DNA of 64,000 nucleotides from Oscheius onirici (lineage: Eukaryota > Nematoda > Chromadorea > Rhabditida > Rhabditidae): NCBI GenBank assembly GCA_932521025.1, contig OW051470.1, positions 6,744,501 to 6,808,500 of the forward strand, read 5' to 3'. How positions within the stretch are numbered: the stretch's first letter is position 1; every line of letters starts with the position of its first letter. A model generated the notes under the pieces. That model was not told the origin of the DNA and did not search any database. It saw nothing but the letters and a program-made list of their open reading frames with translations. Shown here piece after piece: positions 59,557 through 64,000 of this stretch. The position numbers and the translations under genes are program-made.

Positions 59557-60412
59557 ATGGAACATGATGAGGAGACGAGTGTTCTTATAAACGAACGTCC
59601 GGTCAGCTATTCTGAGAGTGCCGGTGGCGACGCTTCGGTTAGCGAGGAGAGCGTTGACGCCAGAAATCGTGGAGGTCTGATTTTTCATTTGATATTTTTA
59701 AAAAATAAATACAGGAGCCACAGTGAATTGTCGGGTTTGTGATGCCCAAATCGACATTGAGACTCGTAGTCACCAGCACGTGGTCAAATGCTCGTCATGT
59801 CAAGAGGCTACTCCGATTCGTCCGGCTCCTGCTGGCAAGAAATACGTCCGCTGTCCGTGCAATTGTCTCCTGATCTGCAAAGCCGCCTCGACTAGAATCG
59901 CCTGTCCTCGGACCAACTGCCGTCGGGTTATCACTCTTGGTTCGTTATTTTAGGTGATTTGTTTTATATAAGTGTTTTTAGGACATCGAGAACCGCAGGG
60001 AAGTGCTGTTCGTGCTCCCAGTGGAAGCTGCCGCGTTTCCTGTGTTCATTGTCACGAAGTCTTCCTCTACAACACTTTGACCAATTCTCTTGCCAACTGT
60101 CCTCACTGCAAAAACTCGTAAGAAATGATTTTAATTTGGCAAACAAAATTTATAGGTCTTCGATTGGTGGTCTTACTGAGAAACGCGCCAAAACCTGGGT
60201 CTATGCTACTCTAGTCCTTCTCACAGGCTGCCTCGTCTTCTTTTATCCGATTTTTGCACAGGTCAGTACTATTTTTTCTCTAAAAATAGTTTCAGGGCGG
60301 TTGGGCTTGGCTCTTCTGGGCAGCACTGGTCTTGGCCACTTTGTTCTGTTTCGGAGTGATGATCAAATACCGTTTTTTGACGAAATCAAGCACAGTTCTT
60401 GGTCCCATATAA
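59557..60412 (+). CDS. PIP4P: Phosphatidylinositol-4,5-bisphosphate 4-phosphatase (TMEM55/PIP4P)
   Basis: This is an endolysosomal membrane protein that removes the 4-phosphate of PI(4,5)P2. It starts [20 protein letters not shown]. Zinc-binding CxxC motifs follow ([23 protein letters not shown]), then [15 protein letters not shown]. The proposed catalytic Cys-x5-Arg is CPRTNCR, followed by [17 protein letters not shown] and [12 protein letters not shown] complete the cytosolic cysteine-rich domain. Two C-terminal membrane spans ([40 protein letters not shown]) end the protein shortly after. Five exons have short introns. The ATG is preceded by TTTACAG at six bases. Confidence 0.92.
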
Positions 60413-60832
60413 CAACTTCCTTTTCTCTTTTCATTCCCAATGCTGTACGGTGCTTAGATCCTCAACCGTTCGAGGCATAATCCCCACTATATTATGCTTA
60501 TTCGTCCTCGATTTTTCCCCGTCTTTTTAGCTCTACGGTAGTATCATACGGTTGGTTTGTGTATAATTCTCTTTTATATGATTGAAACCTTAATCCTCTC
60601 TTTCTCGAACTCACTTTAGCCCAAAGTATCCACCACAAACGGGACTTGTGCAGGCAAGCCGCACATTACCCCTATTCTTATTTGTAAATTTCCGTAAGTT
60701 CACCATATAAGCAATAAAGCCTTGACCTCTTTATATGTTTGTAAATAAAGTTCTCCCGGTTTCACTGCCTTCTACTTCTTTTCAAAAGCTGTCAACTTAT
60801 TCTCGTCTCTTCTAGAATTGTTGAATGTTTTA
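60413..60832. other. Gap between PIP4P and LYR gene
   Basis: This stretch of 420 bp has AATAAA-type signals near 60712 and 60743. No gene is seen. Confidence 0.45.
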
Positions 60833-61062
60833 ATGGACAAGCTATATGTTTTGGCTCTGTATAGGAATATTCTTCGTTACGGAAAGCAGCTTCAATTGAC
60901 CGATCGCGACTATTTTGCTTCGAGAATCCGCGAAGAATTTGAAAAGTCGCGGAGATTTGACATTCCGACTGCTTCTGCTGCCTACAGGGTTATTTTTATA
61001 TTTCTGTAAGCACAAAAGTTTAGAAAGGATTGAGACTGCTCGAGTGGAGACGTTTCCAGTAA
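60833..61062 (+). CDS. Small LYR-motif protein (MIEF1-microprotein-like)
   Basis: Two exons encode about 64 residues. The LYR signature is intact (VLALYRNILRYGKQL), followed by TDRDYFASRIREEFEKSRRF, then AYRKGLRLLEW. This pattern matches the mitochondrial LYR microprotein encoded upstream of MIEF1/MiD51 in vertebrates, which supports mitoribosome assembly. LYR proteins typically work in mitochondria with acyl carrier protein. Here the protein is free-standing. The second exon ends CAG TAA. That CAG carries the AG of a likely trans-splice acceptor for the OSGEP gene, whose ATG is only three bases beyond the stop. The start (MDKLY) is the first ATG before the motif. Confidence 0.75.
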
Positions 61063-61065
61063 AAA

Positions 61066-62320
61066 ATGGTCTGTGTCATTGGAATTGAAGGGTCTGCCAA
61101 CAAAATTGGGGTACACTCTTGTTTTTGTAACTTGCAACAAGCAAAATTAGGTAGGAATAATGAGAGATGGAGAAGTTATCGCCAATCCGAGAGCCACTTT
61201 CAATGCTCCGCCGGGAGAAGGCTTCAGGCCGAGCGAGACAGCACAACATCATCGCCAGCAAATTCTGAAAATGCTATTGAAAGCTTTGAAAGAGGCCAAA
61301 ATCACAAATCCTGAGGAGGAAATTGACGGAATCGCCTATACGAAAGGACCTGGAATGGGAGCTCCTCTTCAGGTACTTTTTTAAAATTGCAATCTGAATA
61401 AAAAAAGACTTGAGGTCGGAGCCGTCGTAGCCAGAACTCTTTCGCAGGTCTGGAACAAGCCCATAATCCCAGTCAACCATTGTGTTGGTCACATCGAAAT
61501 GGGCAGATTGATAACTGGAGCAGACAATCCCGTCGTCCTGTATGTCAGTGGAGGAAATACTCAAGTCTGCTCCCTTTTTTTTCGTTCAAAACATTAAAAA
61601 ACTTAGGTGATATCGTATTCGAACCAAAAGTACCGTATCTTTGGAGAGACTATCGACATCGCAGTCGGCAATTGTCTCGATCGCTTTGCCCGAGTTATTA
61701 TGCTCCCGAATGACCCCAGTCCTGGATATAATATTGAACAGGCCGCCAAGACAGGTTTCTTCGTAACTTTTCTTAAAAGAGCATTGTTTCAGGGACGAAA
61801 CTGTTGGAATTACCCTATGCTGTCAAAGGAATGGACGTCTCGCTATCCGGAATCCTCTCATTCATTGAGAAAAGAGCTCCGGAACTGCTCAAAAGTGAGG
61901 AATATACAAAAGAGGATCTGTGTTTTTCTCTACAGGTTTGTTTTCTCTTCAACTATCAGTAAAATCTCACTTCAGGAGACAGTTTTTGCCATGCTGATCG
62001 AGATCACCGAACGCGCAATGGCCCATACTCAAAGTCGTGAACTTCTCATCGTCGGCGGAGTCGGCTGCAACAAGAGACTGCAAGAAATGGCTGCAGCAAT
62101 GTGTGCCGAACGCGATGCTCATCTTTTCGCCACGGACGAACGTTTCTGCATTGATAACGGTCGGTATCTTCTCATCACCTCATTTAGCAACATTACAGGT
62201 GCCATGATTGCACAAGCTGGCTGTTTAATGCTCGAATCGGGCCTCAAATGTGAGGTGGAGAAGGCGAATACGACTCAACGCTACCGAACCGATCAAGTTA
62301 ACGTCATTTGGAGGAAATAG
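61066..62320 (+). CDS. OSGEP: tRNA N6-adenosine threonylcarbamoyltransferase (OSGEP/Kae1)
   Basis: This is the catalytic subunit of the KEOPS complex, which makes t6A37 in ANN-decoding tRNAs. It begins [15 protein letters not shown], the usual Kae1 N-terminus. [15 protein letters not shown] and [16 protein letters not shown] follow. The metal-binding HxxxH is HCVGH within [13 protein letters not shown]. The nucleotide site includes [11 protein letters not shown] and [17 protein letters not shown]. The C-terminal part has [32 protein letters not shown] and CLMLESG. About 335 residues in eight exons is the normal length. It is downstream of the LYR gene with effectively no intercistronic spacer. 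AATAAA lies at 62350. Confidence 0.95.
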
Positions 62321-62349
62321 TTAATTCTTTGTTGGCTTGTTACCTCTTA

Positions 62350-62355
62350 AATAAA
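62350..62355 (+). terminator. OSGEP polyadenylation signal
   Basis: AATAAA lies about 30 bp after the OSGEP stop and about 150 bp before the trans-splice acceptor of the next gene. Confidence 0.6.
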
Positions 62356-62500
62356 TTCTGTTTCCGGTATCTTCTCTGTTTATTCTTTTGGTCACTGTGA
62401 CCAGCCCCTGTATCGATTGAACGCGCCAAGTGGTCAGTTTATTGAAACGCCGATTAGATTACGCTTCCCTTTTCACATTTCCGTTGACTACTGTTTTAGA

Positions 62501-63002
62501 ATGACTCTCTCGAGACAAGAAGTTCATGGAATCGACGCTCTTCGTGCAACTCTCTCCGCTCTCAAGGACAAGAAAACATTCGTTCTATTCACCGGCAGCC
62601 ATGTAAATGGAAAGAGTTGGTGTCCCGACTGTGTAGCTGGTGGGCAACAAAATGTTTTCTTGCGAATTCGATTTCAGCTGAACCCGTCATCGAATCTGTT
62701 CTATCCAGCGATCCCGTGAAGAACCTCGAAGCTGCATTCATCACCTGTTTCGTCGGAGATATGCCCTAGTTTGTTTTTCCCTTGTTCACACAGAAAGTGG
62801 TAATTTTATCTGGAAAGACCCGAAATGTCCGTTCCGTACTGAGCCGGATCTCAAGTTGACATGTGTTCCGACTCTCATCGAGCACGGCAGCAAAGTAGGC
62901 AGTTTCCTTTTTCATCGAATGCAACCCGTTCAGCATAAACGTCTTCTGGACGAGCAGCTGACCAACAGCCATCTGATCAAGGATCTTCTGACTGACGAGT
63001 AA
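62501..63002 (+). CDS. TXNDC17: Thioredoxin domain-containing protein 17 (TRP14)
   Basis: This is a small cytosolic thioredoxin-like oxidoreductase. The ATG lies one base after TGTTTTAG, a strong trans-splice acceptor. The family active site is intact (SWCPDCV), preceded by FVLFTGSHVNGK. AEPVIESVL, then AAFITCFVGDMP and WKDPKCPFR, then LTCVPTLIEHGSK match TXNDC17 motifs in order. The end is LIKDLLTDE. To keep the frame, the exon that begins before WKDP must use an AG four bases beyond the most pyrimidine-rich acceptor, inserting a few residues (YGNFI) absent from the vertebrate protein. The gene has four exons and about 120 residues. Confidence 0.9.
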
Positions 63003-63231
63003 TCCGGTCGAGGTTTTGTCTAAACTTGTGATTCTTGTATATTTAACTTGTGCTTGGTAAATTTGCTTTCCGTTTTTGTTCGATATTTGGGGTAAACAAG
63101 AATATCATACTTCACATTCGTAACTTTATCATAGGAGAATCAAAATTTCATGTCTGGTCAAAAAACAATGACACTGTGATTCTTTCCGGATGAAGACGGA
63201 CCACAGAAACATGTTCTAATAGTCGGGCCAT

Positions 63232-63502
63232 CTAGTACTCCTGAACGATTAAATTGCTCTGTATTTTGATGCACAAACCACGACAGAAACACCCAATTAC
63301 TCGACGGGAACCGTCCTTTGCACACATCTCCTTACATTTCCTGGTCATACAAGGATCAAGTGAGCCGAATGAACTGAAAAATAGGGAAAGGAGAGAAAGA
63401 CAAGCGATACCATGGCAGTGTTACGTGAGAACTGCAGTCAGCGTCACACGATTGAGATGAAACGGTGTTGAAGAAAAGAAGCAACAGCAACGGCAGAAAC
63501 AT
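63232..63502 (-). CDS. Secreted six-cysteine defensin-like peptide
   Basis: Two exons (63502-63450 and 63373-63232) encode about 64 residues. The signal peptide is clear (MFLPLLLLLFFNTVSS). The mature peptide is short, basic and has six cysteines spaced C-x4-C-x3-C-x10-C-x-C-x3-C. The CxxxC plus CxC arrangement recalls cysteine-stabilised alpha-beta antimicrobial peptides. The exact spacing, with a further Cys after CxC, is not one I can assign to a named nematode family. The donor used is GTGTGA. A neighbouring donor (GTAACA) would give a peptide that stops soon after the junction without these cysteines, so I prefer the first. Antimicrobial function is inferred from shape only. Confidence 0.6.
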
Positions 63503-63824
63503 GAGGTTGTAGGGAAAGACACGAAAGCCGCCTTTGCCATTGGCAGAAACAGGATTTCGGAGGCCGACGTCGCATCTCATTATGGCAATTACCATACCCC
63601 CAAACTATTTCCCAGAGAGATATAATGAAGTTTTTCGTTTATCAGGGAAAATAGGGTGTGACAACTTTACAGACAACGGAGTTCTATCATACAAAACCAT
63701 TCCTAGAAAACGGGTACTGCTTATACTACTACAAAGCTTATTTTAGGGGGAATACAGGATATTTGGGGAAATTACGAAGATGAACGGTAGACAAGAGAAG
63801 ATGGCCAGGGAGCACTGTCTTCAC
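63503..63824. other. Gap before the gene at the right edge
   Basis: About 320 bp upstream of the peptide gene. I see no coding exon or repeat in it. Confidence 0.4.
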
Positions 63825-64000
63825 TTAGTCTGAAGAGAACTCGCTATAAACCAGAAACGGAAACTGACTAACCTTCCTAGTTTTTTCTTGAATTTGGGCG
63901 ATTTGATAATGAGTTCCATGGCCTCGTCGGAGAAAAGATCAGATGCGTCTTTGTAGTCGTCCTCGTCCGAAACGGTCCCAGAATCCGTGTTCAGGATCGG
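63825..64000 (-). CDS. 3' end of an unidentified gene, 5' part off window
   Basis: The terminal exons of a minus-strand gene enter from the right edge. The visible sequence includes DSGTVSDEDDYKDASDLFSD and then EAMELIIKSPKFKKKLG. A short intron (GTTAGT..TTTATAG) follows, then a last exon ending EFSSD and the stop at 63827-63825. Acidic and basic patches alternate. Too little is present to name the product. Confidence 0.5.

Overview
The window is nuclear DNA from a nematode, most likely a free-living rhabditid-like chromadorean. The evidence is a textbook major sperm protein gene, a presenilin closely resembling C. elegans SPE-4, introns mostly of 35-50 bp ending in TTTCAG, and start codons lying just downstream of orphan TTTCAG acceptors, as expected for spliced-leader trans-splicing. 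The gene models were built by hand from reading frame, GT..AG boundaries and protein family resemblance. No transcript or database data were used.

Layout, left to right. At 1-1095 (-) lies the N-terminal part of spe-4, and at 1596-3157 (+) a sodium/phosphate transporter. From 3792 to 17513 (+) two very large secreted proteins sit in tandem, each of about 1,500 residues and each with EB-like modules, five Kunitz domains and many lustrin-type cysteine repeats in the same order. They are followed by NAT9 (-), an unrecognised coiled-coil protein (-), a type I membrane protein (+), a 7TM receptor (+), a major sperm protein (+) and coronin (+). From 28222 to 35663 four minus-strand genes follow one another: ribosomal protein SA, a sphingosine-1-phosphate phosphatase-like enzyme, a Ras-family GTPase and APC5. 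Then come TBC1D5 (+), two small cysteine-rich secreted proteins (-), an intron-containing histone H2A (-), a Nanos-like zinc-finger protein (+), GRWD1 (-), Abl interactor (+), a lysine-rich single-span protein (-), an orphan secreted protein (-), a proline-rich WH2 protein (+), bbs-4 (-) and hipr-1 (+). The right end holds PIP4P/TMEM55, a free-standing LYR protein, OSGEP/Kae1 and TXNDC17 (all +), a defensin-like six-cysteine peptide (-), and the 3' end of one more minus-strand gene.

Most genes are housekeeping or cell-biology genes with no single shared pathway. Two themes stand out. One is germline and sperm biology: spe-4, msp, a Nanos-like gene and a divergent H2A. The other is cysteine-rich secreted proteins: the tandem giants, the pair at 38.8-40.5 kb and the peptide at 63.2 kb. 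Mobile DNA is limited to small foldback elements, several with clear target-site duplications. The observations most worth checking are the LYR/OSGEP pair, in which a splice acceptor falls inside the last codon of the upstream gene; the tandem Kunitz/lustrin pair; an exact RFX X-box beside bbs-4; a Nanos-like finger with a shortened cysteine pair; and three or four small unrecognised secreted or membrane genes.
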